Below, piece by piece: positions 1 to 9,855 of a stretch of 64,000 nucleotides of DNA. This DNA is from Dictyobacter kobayashii. Its GTDB lineage: Bacteria; Chloroflexota; Ktedonobacteria; Ktedonobacterales; Ktedonobacteraceae. The position numbers and the translations under genes were made by a program. The stretch covers positions 372,001-436,000 of the forward strand of contig NZ_BIFS01000002.1 of assembly GCF_003967555.1 (NCBI RefSeq), read 5' to 3'. How positions within the stretch are numbered: position 1 is the stretch's first letter; every line of letters begins with the position of its first letter. Below the pieces are notes generated by a model, which saw only the letters and a list, made by a program, of their open reading frames with translations, ran no database searches and was not told the DNA's origin.

Positions 1-970
1 TGAAAAACTTTGCTACCCGATCAACATAGACAGTACCCATACGCTGAAACGATTCGATATGATTTGCTCCAGATACCAGCCAGGTATAGACATCTGCGTG
101 GCGTGTATCCATGGCCGCGCTTGCCAGTTCATGCATATTATCTGGCGGGACCACTGTATCAGCTGTTCCCTGGATAAATAAGATTGGGCGTGGAGCAATC
201 TCTGCCACCACATCCACTGGACGTACGGTATCGTAGTTGATGCCATAGAGCGCACGAATAGACTCCAGGACGCCAGGGAGAAACAGGGAAGGAACATTGG
301 ATTCCTTGAGCAGCGGTACAATGGCGGCAAACGCGCTATCGGTTACTATAGCTCGCAGCGCAGGTTCGTGCGCGGCTGCCAGCAGCATCGTCGCGCCCCC
401 CATCGAATCGCCCCACCCTCCAATAAAACGCGGTCGCCCCAATTCTGGATAAGGTAATGAGCCGGAGTGCAGAAAATCAACTGCTCCCAATACGTCACGC
501 TGCTCAAAATAGCCCATTGATAAGGGCGCGGGAGCAGATTGACCATGGCCGCGCAGATCAATGTCTAAAATGGCGAAACCACGGCGAGCCAGGTCCGCAC
601 TAAGACCTAGCAGCAAAGGGGAGGCTCGATTGGAATGTAGACCATGGACGAGAATGAGCGTGCGCTCAGTAGTTAGATGCCCGTCAGCCAGCACACCAGG
701 AATAAACCACCCCCTTATCTTCAAATGATCCTCCCGGCTTGGGAAGGTAACATCGCGGAAGGCGAGATTGAATGCCGCTGGCGTCTGCGTCACTGGTAGT
801 GGCGCTACAAAAACTACCCGCATGGCAACATACATAGAGATGCTGACATATACCAGGCTGAGCAAAAAGAAAATGAGAAATAGTCTGCGCACAAGTTCAG
901 AGATGCGTAGCCTATACTTCATAGCTGGCTGCAGCTGTACGCTGGATAAAATTGTGGTTGGAGATTTCAT
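1..970 (-). CDS. Membrane-anchored alpha/beta hydrolase (3' end outside window)
   Basis: Reading the minus strand from an ATG at 970 gives an open frame of over 320 codons that runs off the left edge, so the C-terminus is missing. After a short N-terminus there is one hydrophobic segment (about residues 30-55), then an alpha/beta hydrolase fold. Visible elements are the oxyanion region LVHGLHSN, the nucleophile elbow GWGDSMGG, an acid-bearing GTADTVVPPDN and a late GANHIES that supplies the histidine. These make a complete Ser-Asp-His triad of the serine aminopeptidase/esterase type. The substrate cannot be told. A second possible start is the ATG at 922; neither has a clear Shine-Dalgarno. 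A membrane-tethered extracytoplasmic hydrolase is the best description. Confidence 0.8.
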   Translation of the reverse strand, partial: MKSPTTILSSVQLQPAMKYRLRISELVRRLFLIFFLLSLVYVSISMYVAMRVVFVAPLPVTQTPAAFNLAFRDVTFPSREDHLKIRGWFIPGVLADGHLTTERTLILVHGLHSNRASPLLLGLSADLARRGFAILDIDLRGHGQSAPAPLSMGYFEQRDVLGAVDFLHSGSLPYPELGRPRFIGGWGDSMGGATMLLAAAHEPALRAIVTDSAFAAIVPLLKESNVPSLFLPGVLESIRALYGINYDTVRPVDVVAEIAPRPILFIQGTADTVVPPDNMHELASAAMDTRHADVYTWLVSGANHIESFQRMGTVYVDRVAKFF

Positions 971-1088
971 AGTGAAAAAATGGTACCTTGTTTGCGATAC
1001 AAAAGGTGCCCGGCTAAAGCTGTACGCTAACGACAGCTGTATCATACGCTATCGCCAGTATTTTAGTCAAGCCATGCTTGACTATGGT

Positions 1089-2315
1089 CTAGCTTTTATT
1101 TGCAGTGCTAGCTAATATCTTTTTGTTCTGTACCTTCATACCGAACAATAGGCGTAGCATACGGATACGTCGCACAAGCAGCTCGTATACTAGTAGAGTT
1201 AAGGTCAGGGAGATACTGCTGAGTAAGATGAATTTTAGTGGAATATTTTCACTCCACCCTTTGATAAAAAATGCGCTGATTACAATAATTGGATAATGCA
1301 CAATATAGAAAGGCAAGGCCGCTTCATTGGCATAAAGCAGCAAGCGATTGCTGAAATTTATAAAGCGCAATGCTATGTATAAAGCCAGAGCAAGCAGAGA
1401 CCAGACTATCAACCCACGTAAAATCTGGTAGCATATGTAGCCAATTGAATAATAAGGGCTTGCTTCCCAGCGGGCAACATATCCAGCAATATAAAACAGT
1501 AACACCAGAAAAATGCATACGCTTCCTATCAGCAACATAAGACCCTTTTCAGATCTGATGGCCTGCTCGAAACGTGTGTCGGAAGCCAGAATATATCCAT
1601 AAATGAAGCAGATCACCCAGGTGCAACAATCCGCCCAGTTCTGGTATCCAGGAAATGGTGCGCGCAGGATGATCTGCATAAAAACTATAGGAATCGCGAA
1701 CAGCAGCAGAGCACCGCGCTTTTCACACACGCTAGCAAGTTTGCACATGAAGCTCCGTCCTGCTTCCCGCCTGAGTAATATGAGCAAAGGAAGTGTTGCG
1801 GCCGAGATTAGAAACAGAAAAGCCAGAAACCAGAGATGAAACGAAACAGTTGCTAACCAGCGCAGATTCCAATCAATGTGCAGGTTAGTAAAAAAGTATG
1901 GCACGAACTGGACAAAGTTACCTTTATAAAGTGCAAGTCTGAGCTCCTCGAAATATGCCTCGACGGGTGAGAGGAGTAACACACCGACTAAGAATGGGAT
2001 GAGCAGGCGCATTATACGCTCATTAATGAACTGACCACCGTTTCTGGAGCCTAACGCAAACCAGGCCGTCGAACCAGCCAGGAGAAACATGAGGGACATG
2101 CCCCACATCGCACCAAAGTTGGTAAATGTCATGATACCAACACTCTGCTCCTGATACCTGATACGCCAGCTGATAATATCCAGGGCATCGATATTATGCG
2201 CTGCAAAGACTCCTAGCACGGCCAGCACTTTGAGCCAGTCGAGGTAGAAGCGTCTCTGTTCGTGGCGCGGCCTGCTACTACTTACCACTTTTACAGGCGG
2301 CATATGTGTATTCAT
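1089..2315 (-). CDS. Acyltransferase 3 family membrane protein
   Basis: A 408-residue polytopic membrane protein. The opening RRFYLDWLKV followed by LAVLGVFAAHN is the signature first helix of acyltransferase family 3 (OatA/NodX/MdoC group), with the conserved histidine at about residue 40. Around ten hydrophobic segments follow, ending in a basic tail. Members transfer acetyl or succinyl groups to sugars or cell-surface polymers across the membrane. The closest flavour looks like the MdoC (glucan modification) subgroup, but the acceptor is not predictable. It lies 118 bases downstream of the hydrolase start on the same strand, so the two could be co-transcribed. Weak GGGATAG ribosome site; the start is reasonably supported. 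Confidence 0.85.
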   Translation of the reverse strand: MNTHMPPVKVVSSSRPRHEQRRFYLDWLKVLAVLGVFAAHNIDALDIISWRIRYQEQSVGIMTFTNFGAMWGMSLMFLLAGSTAWFALGSRNGGQFINERIMRLLIPFLVGVLLLSPVEAYFEELRLALYKGNFVQFVPYFFTNLHIDWNLRWLATVSFHLWFLAFLFLISAATLPLLILLRREAGRSFMCKLASVCEKRGALLLFAIPIVFMQIILRAPFPGYQNWADCCTWVICFIYGYILASDTRFEQAIRSEKGLMLLIGSVCIFLVLLFYIAGYVARWEASPYYSIGYICYQILRGLIVWSLLALALYIALRFINFSNRLLLYANEAALPFYIVHYPIIVISAFFIKGWSENIPLKFILLSSISLTLTLLVYELLVRRIRMLRLLFGMKVQNKKILASTANKS

Positions 2316-2367
2316 TTTTTCTATCCCACCCCAGATCCATTATCCCTGTCACAACATAAACCCTGGA

Positions 2368-4149
2368 TTATTTCGTATCTGGCACATCGTTTTCGTGGAT
2401 GAATTGGGCCCGTAGCTCCCTTCGTAAAACCTTTCCGATAAAAGATTTGGGCAAACTGGTGCGGAACTCCAGCACCTTCGGCACTTTATATACCGCCAGT
2501 TCTTGCTGGCAAAATTGGAGCAGCGTCTGCCGGATTTGTTCAGAGGCTGTTATCTCACGTTTCAGGACGATAAACGCTGCGACTGTTTCCCCACGATATG
2601 CATCTGGGACGCCAACTACTGCTGCTTCCGCAACGGCGGGGTGCCGTAATAAAACCTCTTCGACCTCGCGCGGATATACTTTTAGTCCACTGGCAATAAT
2701 CATGTCCTTGGCCCGTTCAACAAGATAGAAGTAGCCATCCTTATCCATCTTTCCCAGGTCTCCTGTACGTAGCCAGCCATTACGGAAAATCGCCTCTGTC
2801 TCCTCTGCGCGCTTCCAATATCCCTGCATGATGTTCGGCCCTCGGACCACCAGTTCGCCCACTTCACCGATAGAAACTGGTTCGCCGGTCTCCAGTGTCA
2901 CAATGGCCGCATCAATTTGTGGCAGCGGTAGGCCAATACTGCCATTTCGGCACTGCTCAGTTAATGGGTTGCAGTGCGTAACAGGTCCCGCCTCACTCAG
3001 TCCATAACCCTCGACAAGCTTGCTATGTGTAATCTTTTCAAAACGCTCTTGCACTTTTGCAGGCAATGGGGCTGCGCCGCTGATACAATACTTGATCGAT
3101 CGAAAATACTTCGGATGTTTGCTAGCTTCAGGGAGAAGAGCAAAATACATAGTTGGGACGCCAGGGAAGAGCGTGGGATGCTCACGCCGAATAGCTTTTA
3201 CTACGTCTTTTATCTTGAAACGCGGTATTAGAATCATCGTGGCAGCGAGCAGAATCGAGGCGTTCATACATGCTGTCAGTCCGTAGACATGGAAGAACGG
3301 TGTCACGCAGAGTACGCTCTCCTCTCCATCTCGAATTTCGGTAAACCAGGAGCGTATCTGGATGGCGTTGGCCAGCAAAGAGCGATGCGTCAATATTGCC
3401 CCTTTGGCCAGCCCGGTTGTCCCACCTGTATACTGCAAGACAGCAATGTCTGAGGCAGCAATCTCTACAGGCGCTACTTCCGCATCTTTATTTTCTCGCC
3501 GTAACATATCAGACATGATGTGGAGAGCGGGGTCGGAGTGCGCTTCTTTATAGGCAAGATAAGCCAGATGGAGGGTGCGACCCTGCGTAAGGGTATAAAG
3601 AATGCGTGCGATAGGCGGCAAAAAATCAGCGGGACTGGTGACGATGATGTGTTTCAGTTCGGTCTGTTTATGGATGGCACAAATGCGTGAATAGAGGGTA
3701 GGAAGCGTAATGATCACCTGCGCTCCAGAGTCCACGATCTGGTGCTGCATTTCGCGCTCGGTGTAGAGAGGATTAAGGGGTACCACCACGGCTCCTAACT
3801 TCAAGATACCGTAAAAAGCCAGTGGATACTGAGGAATGTTTGGCAGGGCAACCATCACACGATCACCCTTTTTTACTCCCAGATGTTGCAATGCGAGCGC
3901 GAAGCGATTGGCTTGGCGAGAAAACTGGATGTAGGTGAGCTTTGTCCCAAAATAGCTCAAGGCGGTACGCTCTGGATAACGGGTAGCGGCATCCTCAAGG
4001 AGCCAGTTTAGCGTATGCTCTGGAAGCTCGATGTGCGCTGGAACTCCCTGCTGGTAGTGCTGGATCCAGGGTGATGTGGCAACGAAGCCCTTAGCCTCAT
4101 GATCATGCTGAGCACATGAGGAAGAGGCTCTAGAATGGGGTGGCAACAT
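2368..4149 (-). CDS. fadD: Long-chain fatty acyl-CoA ligase (AMP-forming)
   Basis: A 593-residue ANL-superfamily enzyme that would activate fatty acids to acyl-CoA through an acyl-adenylate. The P-loop motif YTGGTTGLAKG is at residues 240-250, the A5 motif GYGLSEAGP near 375, the hinge aspartate in TGDLG near 457 and the catalytic lysine in FIGKVLRREL near 573, so it appears active. The start has an excellent ribosome site, AAAGGAGGTG, 4-5 bases upstream of the ATG. FadD-like proteins are usually 550-600 residues, matching this one. It is divergent from the GH30 gene and precedes the acyltransferase on the same strand, about 50 bases away. Chain length or aromatic-acid specificity cannot be decided from sequence alone. 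Confidence 0.88.
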   Translation of the reverse strand: MLPPHSRASSSCAQHDHEAKGFVATSPWIQHYQQGVPAHIELPEHTLNWLLEDAATRYPERTALSYFGTKLTYIQFSRQANRFALALQHLGVKKGDRVMVALPNIPQYPLAFYGILKLGAVVVPLNPLYTEREMQHQIVDSGAQVIITLPTLYSRICAIHKQTELKHIIVTSPADFLPPIARILYTLTQGRTLHLAYLAYKEAHSDPALHIMSDMLRRENKDAEVAPVEIAASDIAVLQYTGGTTGLAKGAILTHRSLLANAIQIRSWFTEIRDGEESVLCVTPFFHVYGLTACMNASILLAATMILIPRFKIKDVVKAIRREHPTLFPGVPTMYFALLPEASKHPKYFRSIKYCISGAAPLPAKVQERFEKITHSKLVEGYGLSEAGPVTHCNPLTEQCRNGSIGLPLPQIDAAIVTLETGEPVSIGEVGELVVRGPNIMQGYWKRAEETEAIFRNGWLRTGDLGKMDKDGYFYLVERAKDMIIASGLKVYPREVEEVLLRHPAVAEAAVVGVPDAYRGETVAAFIVLKREITASEQIRQTLLQFCQQELAVYKVPKVLEFRTSLPKSFIGKVLRRELRAQFIHENDVPDTK

Positions 4150-4417
4150 TGTGCACCTCCTTTAAGCAAATAAGCAAAGGTCCACTGCTCGAACGTAAAA
4201 CACTTCTCGGATCCATTACTTATCATACTATTCGGCAATCACAGAGTGATCACATAAACGCTCACTGCAACACGAACCCATCTCAATCCCTGGCCCAAGA
4301 AAAACTGCCCTTTAGTTAATCAAATCCCTGGTCTTTGATAGTCAGTCACACAAATAGATCCACTCCGGCTGCATCTGACGCCACTGTAATGCACGTTTAA
4401 GCTCATCAAGCGCTCAT

Positions 4418-4456
4418 AGATAACGTTTGCCATAAATGTTGAGAGATGCGTATAAT
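4418..4456 (+). promoter_or_regulatory. Promoter and overlapping cre-like operator of the GH30 gene
   Basis: In the 370-base divergent gap (4150-4520), TTGCCA (4427-4432) and TATAAT (4451-4456) are separated by 18 bases, a strong sigma-70 type promoter pointing at the GH30 gene. Overlapping the -35, positions 4418-4432 read as TGGCAAACGTTATCT on the minus strand. This differs at one place from the LacI/CcpA consensus WTGNAANCGNWNNCW. A perfect match to that consensus lies in front of the lacI gene near 13.5 kb. The remaining gap sequence shows nothing else clear. Confidence 0.6.
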
Positions 4457-4520
4457 AATGGTTGAGAGGTGCGTGGATGCGCCGGTTTATTCCCAGGAGA
4501 CGTTCTATCAAGGAGGATTT

Positions 4521-6474
4521 ATGTCTCGATTGATATCAAAAATTGGTCGTCCTCTTATTGCCGTTTGTTTTATTTTGAGCGTGGCCTCACTGGCTATGAT
4601 CAATTCTTCGCCGGCGCAGGCTGCTGCTGGTGAAAAAGTAAATCCCTGGCTCACAACTCCTGATCAGAGCAATCTACTGAAACAACAGCCAGCCATCTCT
4701 TTTTCTGGCAACACTACCACAAATGTCCCTACCATTACCATCAATGATGCGCAGAAATATCAGCGCATGACTGGTTTTGGCGCTTCTTTGACTGCCTCAT
4801 CGGCGGTGGTCCTATCTCAACCCAATATTGATCAGCATCAAGTAATGCGCTCGCTCTTTGATCCACATACAGGGATCGGGCTGAGTTTCTTGCGCGAACC
4901 GATGGGCTCATCTGATCTTGCCCCACCGCTGGACACGAGCAAGAACTGGGTCGGGGAATATACCTACGATGATATGCCTGCCGGTCAGACTGATCCTACA
5001 CTCAGCCATTTCTCGATTGCGCAGGATGATCGCTATCACATTACTTCGCTGCTCAAGGAAGCTCTGCGCATCAATCCCAATCTCAAGATTATGGCGACTC
5101 CCTGGTCACCACCCGCCTGGATGAAGTTGCCCGGCAATAGCTGGGGCCACTGCACCAATTGTGATGGTAGTGGGCTGGGCTTCTATGATGGGAGCAATAG
5201 CTGGGACAATACCCCAACGACTATGTATCCATCACCTTTAATGGTACGCAGATCAAGTTCTATGGAGTCGTGGGGACAGACCACGGCATCGGTGCTTTCT
5301 CCATCGATGGTGGCCCCGAGACGATGGTTGATTTCTACTCACCCACGAATGCTGGTAACACGCTGGTCTACACCAGCCCGACCCTGACGGCTGGCCAGCA
5401 TACACTTAAGGTGCGTGTCACGGGTCAGCAGAATAGTAACGCACATTGGAATGGTATTAATCCTGATCGCGTCGATATTATCTCAGCGAGCGGCGTTACG
5501 ACCATCGATGATAACGTGCAGGGATCGGGACTCAATCAGTTCTCCTATGGAGGCTCTGGCACCGCCAGTATTAACCAGGGATATCTCAATCCAAAGTATT
5601 ACCAGGTTTATGCACAGTACTTTGTCAAATTTATCCAGGCCTATCAGCATGAAGGCATACCGATCTACGCGATCACTCCCCAAAATGAGCCGCAGAATGG
5701 CAATTATATGCCAACGATGCTCTTGCCTGCCACCAGTCAGACTTCCAACGGGCAGGCCATTGGCAATGAAGCGGATTTCATTATGCACCTGGGCACTGCC
5801 TTCCAGCAGGGTCACGTCAAGACAAAGATTCTGGCCTTTGATCATAACTGGGATACACCAGAGTATCCTCGCGCGATCCTTAATAGCCCGGCCGCCAAAT
5901 ATGTAGACGGCATCGCGTTCCACTGCTATGGTGGAGATGCCAGCGCGCAGGATCAATTCTATGGCCAGAAAGATATCTATGAGACCGAGTGTTCGGGTGG
6001 ACAGTGGGAGAACAATAATAATCCAACCTTTGCCGCGACGCTCAAGTCGGTCATGGAACTGGGGATCAATTCAACCGTCCATGGTTCCAAAACAGTTGTG
6101 CGCTGGGCCTGGCGCTCGATCCCAACGGCAATCCTCACCTGGATACTTCCGGATCGTGTGGCACATGCCGTGGTGTTATCTCAATCGCCGCGGACGGCAC
6201 GGTGACGAAGAACTCTGATTACTATGGTCTGGGACATTTCAGTAAGTTCGTCATCCCTGGTGCTACGCGTATCGCCTCGACGAGCAGCAGTAGCAATCTT
6301 GAGAATGTCGCCTTCCTTAACCAGAATGGCTCCCATGTGCTGGTTGTCTACAATAACAACGCAAGCAGCGCCGGGGCCACAACCTTCCAGGTTCAGGTGC
6401 AACACCGCACGTTCTCTTATACGCTACCCGCCGGCGCGGTGGTAACCTTCACATGGCCCGGGGAGCACGAATAA
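4521..6474 (+). CDS. Secreted GH30 glycosidase, two frameshifts, with inserted beta-sandwich-like domain
   Basis: Starts at the ATG at 4521 behind AAGGAGGATTT and begins with a Sec signal peptide (about 36 residues, cut near AQAAA). The GH30 barrel follows: YQRMTGFGAS, SFLREPMGSSD, ATPWSPPAWMK, the acid/base Glu in TPQNEPQNG and the nucleophile Glu in YETECSGGQW, then a C-terminal beta domain ending at 6474. The frame changes twice, at C4 (5212-5215) and G3 (6105-6107). Adding one base to each run restores a continuous protein. Between PPAWMK and GYLNPKYY, where GH30 enzymes normally have a short loop, lies an extra domain of roughly 110-130 residues rich in beta-type sequence (FNGTQIKFYG, HTLKVRV). 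GH30 enzymes act on glucosylceramide, beta-1,6-glucan or xylan; which applies is unknown. Confidence 0.82.
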
Positions 6475-6504
6475 GACAGTTCATAACTCTCCTGGGTAAT
6501 CCGC

Positions 6505-6568
6505 TCAACGCAAAAAGAAGGCCTCACACTGGTAGTACGCCAGAGTGAGGCCTTCTTTTTGCGTTGAG
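6505..6568. terminator. Bidirectional terminator between GH30 and dehydrogenase
   Basis: A perfect 24-base inverted repeat (6505-6528 with 6545-6568) with a 16-base loop. It contains A5 on the left and T5 on the right of a GC-rich stem, so a U-tract follows the hairpin in either direction. It lies between two convergent genes, where both need to stop. Confidence 0.85.
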
Positions 6569-6572
6569 TGAA

Positions 6573-7680
6573 CTAGCGAATATCGAGGCTGCGTCCATCA
6601 TCAATGGAACGTTGAGCCAGGAATGCCAGGCGGAAACTCTCATATGCATCCTGCAAATGTGACAAGGGGCGTGTAGTCAGGCTGTTGGATCTGCATCACG
6701 AAATCGGCCATACCACGCTTCACCGCTTCTACATAGTCCGCATTGCGATCCGCACGGTCGAGCGTTGCCTGAACCAGTTGGCCAGCGGTCGCGCCGCTAA
6801 TACCGACGGGAGCAGGTACATCACGTACCGTCAAAGGCACACCAAGCAATGACTCAAGCTGATTGCGCTGCTCAGCTGGTAGGGTGCCCTCTAGCTCAAG
6901 ATGGTCAGGAATCCAACCGGTAACGACAATTGAGCCGCGTTCTAGCACGACGCGCAACACAGTTTGCTCAAGGATCGCGGGACGATCAAAAGCATGATAA
7001 AAGTTGGCAAGAGTACCATTAGCATAGGTAACCGCTGCCATCACACGATCCTGACGGTCATTGGGTCCACTGTGAGCAGCACCTGACACGTGAACAGGAT
7101 GTCCTCCACTGATCTGGTTACAAAGATCAAAGAAATGGACTCCGTGCTCGATGAAGATACCACCACTATACAAGCGCTGCCAGAACCAGTGCTGATCGTG
7201 CAGGGCTTCGTTTGAAGCAACATTTTCCAGCCGCATATAGGTTACATCTCCGAGCAAGCCGCTCTTCGTTACCTTCAGCAGCGTCTCGTAGACAGGAACA
7301 TGACGCAACACATAATCAATGGTGAGGTGCACCTGTCGCTTTTTGAGCTTCGCAAGGAGGATATCGGCATCCTCTAGCTCTGTAGCCAGTGGCTTTTCCA
7401 GGAAAATATGTTTTCCGGCTTCAGCCGCAGCCATCGCCTGTGAAGCGTGTAGCCAGGGAGGAGTATTGATGACCACAATATCCACCTCGGGGTCGGCCAG
7501 TAACGCTGTCAGATCTGCATATGCGCGCGCATGATAACGCTCGGCGGCGCTTTCACGTCGTGCGACATCAACATCAGTAATAGCTACAATACGTACCTGT
7601 GGCATTTGAGCATAAACTTGCGCGGTAAATTCGCCAAAACCACCATAGCCAACAATACCCAGGCCTGGTCGTTTTTTCAT
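6573..7680 (-). CDS. Gfo/Idh/MocA family oxidoreductase, one frameshift near the C-terminus
   Basis: NAD(P)-dependent sugar or polyol dehydrogenase family. The N-terminal Rossmann motif is GIVGYGGFGEF (residues 8-18), the EKP motif is in HIFLEKPLATE, and the C-terminal alpha/beta domain is normal. The uninterrupted frame ends at 6640, but the conserved tail (QDAYESFRLAFLAQRS) continues in the next frame to a stop at 6573. Removing one base from the G4 run at 6666-6669 (C4 on the coding strand) joins them. It is the last gene of the importer/GH130 run, 27 bases after the GH130 gene. It probably oxidises or epimerises the imported sugar or its phosphorolysis product; the substrate is unknown. 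Confidence 0.83.
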
Positions 7681-7707
7681 TGCACACTCCTTTTCGCGCT
7701 ACTTTTT

Positions 7708-8766
7708 CTACTTCAGAGTGCTCAAAATCTCGCTGATCGAGAGCGTAGCACCACAGACAACCAGATCAGAGGCTCCATAGTATACAGTGATTTCGTCGCC
7801 GTTTTCAACGATACCGTTAGTAAAGATAACGCTCCCAAAGAAGCCATTGGTCTCATACTCGGTTAACGGTTCCATGATGGGCTCCTCAGAACGCGCCAGT
7901 ATCTTAGAAGGATCATTCAGGTCAAGCAGCAGAGCACCCAGGCAGTAGCGATTATGCTCGTCGGCGCCATGATAGATCTCTAACCAACCTTCAGACGTGC
8001 GGGTGGGAGCAGCACCACAACCAATACGAGCGGAATCCCACTTGCCTGGACGGGTGCGCACAATACACTGGTGATTGCCCCAATGGACCATATCCGGCGA
8101 CTCAGCCAGCCAGATATAATTACCACCCAGGCCACCAGGTGCCATTGAAGGACGATGCAACGCGTAATACTTGCCATTGATACGCTCGCTAAACGGGGTG
8201 CAATCCTTGTTATTAGGCGGGATAATCATGCCATGGCGCTCAAAGTGCCGCCAATCGCGCGTGCTGATCATGCCAACACCATAACCATCAGCCGAAACAG
8301 AAGTAAAAGTCAGGTAGTAGACATCACCAACCTGCGTTACACGAGCATCTTCAATGCCAAAGGTTTCCAACGGACCCTCACCAAGCAGGGTAGGCTCCTC
8401 TTCCACCTGGAAATGCACTCCATCGGTGCTTGAGGCCAGCCGCAGATGTGACAATGTGGTCAAATAGGTGTCGCCGCGATACGTGAAGCTACGAGGGTCG
8501 GACTCGTACTCCAACTCTGGATCCCCCTTTTTACAGGAGAGAATACGTAATCCTTTAGGTGCAGCCGGATCAAGTACCAGGGCACTTACCGTGTCGCTAT
8601 TCTGCTCGGGACGCTCAGCGACACGCAATAATAAATAAGTCTTATCTTGAAACCTGAAGGCTCCGGGATTCAGCAGACACTCAACAACCAGGCCATCTAT
8701 ACTGGGCCGTACATCGCGTGGATGTAAGAGAGGATTGTTTGCAAATCTTTTGGCGATATCAGCCAT
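7708..8766 (-). CDS. GH130 family glycoside phosphorylase
   Basis: A 352-residue single-domain five-bladed beta-propeller enzyme. The N-terminal RFANNPLLHP and LNPGAFRFQDKTYLLLR and the central GIEDARVTQVGDVYYLTF, carrying the catalytic aspartate, are hallmarks of GH130. These enzymes reversibly phosphorolyse beta-mannosides (for example mannosyl-glucose or mannosyl-GlcNAc); a few subgroups hydrolyse beta-1,2-mannosides instead. No signal peptide is seen, so it is cytoplasmic and suits the sugar importer encoded just upstream. The ATG at 8766 follows AAGGAG by 8 bases; a GTG immediately before it is a less likely start. The exact disaccharide cannot be assigned from sequence. Confidence 0.82.
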   Translation of the reverse strand: MADIAKRFANNPLLHPRDVRPSIDGLVVECLLNPGAFRFQDKTYLLLRVAERPEQNSDTVSALVLDPAAPKGLRILSCKKGDPELEYESDPRSFTYRGDTYLTTLSHLRLASSTDGVHFQVEEEPTLLGEGPLETFGIEDARVTQVGDVYYLTFTSVSADGYGVGMISTRDWRHFERHGMIIPPNNKDCTPFSERINGKYYALHRPSMAPGGLGGNYIWLAESPDMVHWGNHQCIVRTRPGKWDSARIGCGAAPTRTSEGWLEIYHGADEHNRYCLGALLLDLNDPSKILARSEEPIMEPLTEYETNGFFGSVIFTNGIVENGDEITVYYGASDLVVCGATLSISEILSTLK

Positions 8767-8900
8767 CACAAATACTCCTTAATAACAGTTCTCATTCTGC
8801 GCCCCTGATCAGGGAAACGCTGTGATTGAGGCTATGAAGGCACTGAGAGACCGCCAGGAAAATCAGTGCCCTCGTATCCTCAATAGTTTATACCGACAAA

Positions 8901-9820
8901 TTAATTCCAACCGTTTTTATGGCCCCAGGCCTCAACAACTCTGCGAATAATCAAGATCGTGATCAATGTTACCACCGCATTGAGCAAGGCGACCGTCGCA
9001 CCATATCCAGAGCGGAACTGGTCGAAAGCTTGATAGTAAATCTCAAGCTGCCAGGTCTGCGTTGCCATCTCGGGCCCGCCATGCGTTAATGCATATGGTT
9101 CGGTAAAGATCGATAAGGCGATACCAACAGCCAGAATTAACACGGTATAAAAAGCGGGATAGAGCATCGGCAGGGTGACCTGCCAGAACGCCCGCCAGGG
9201 TCCAGCACCATCAATCGCCGCAGCCTCGTAGATTTCGGTCGGAATACCTTGTAAACCTGACAGGAAGATCAATGCATAGTAGCCAGCCATCTTCCAGACA
9301 ACCATCGCGACGATCACTATCATTGCCAGCGTCGGGGTCCCCAACCAATCAGGAGAGTTACCAAAGGTCGCACGCAAAAATGTATTCAGTGGACCTGAAT
9401 AGGATAGTACACCTTTCACCACCAGCGACGACACAACACCTGAAGCCAGATACGGTAAAAAGAAGGCTACCGCGAAGAGGCTCTTCCATTTGGGTAGATG
9501 CTGCACAATCAGCGCCAGGCAAATGGATGCAACCAGAACCAACGGGATAAAGCCTAGCATAAACTTGTAGGATACCCAGAAGGCAGCCCAGACACGCGAG
9601 CTAGCCAATGCCTCTTTAAAGTTGGCTAACCCCACAAAAACGGGCGTCGGCGAAATTAAGTTCCAATCCTGGAATACCAGATAAATACTGTAGATCAGTG
9701 GGATCAGGAAGAAGATTATTGTGACACCAGGTACGGACTTGAAAATAGCCAGCCCTGGATTTCCCGCTTGATAGCACCTGGTTCACGACCTCCCCGATTC
9801 ACCTTATGAGCACCAATCAT
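8901..9820 (-). CDS. Carbohydrate ABC importer permease (MalF/UgpA type), one frameshift
   Basis: Membrane component of a CUT1 sugar importer. The long open part (to about 9730) holds most helices and the cytoplasmic EAA loop YEAAAIDGAGPWRAFWQVTLP that docks the ATPase. The first 30 residues, from an ATG at 9820 behind GAGGGGAAG, are in another frame: MIGAHKVNRGGREPGAIKRE, then GWLFSSPYLV. One extra base in the CC at 9727-9728 (GG on the coding strand) joins SPYL to GVTIIFFLIPLIYS, the expected first helix. No ATPase gene is in the operon; CUT1 systems often share one MsmK-type ATPase encoded elsewhere. Confidence 0.82.
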
Positions 9821-9855
9821 ATCGCTTCCCCTCACAGATAATAGGCATGCCTGGC

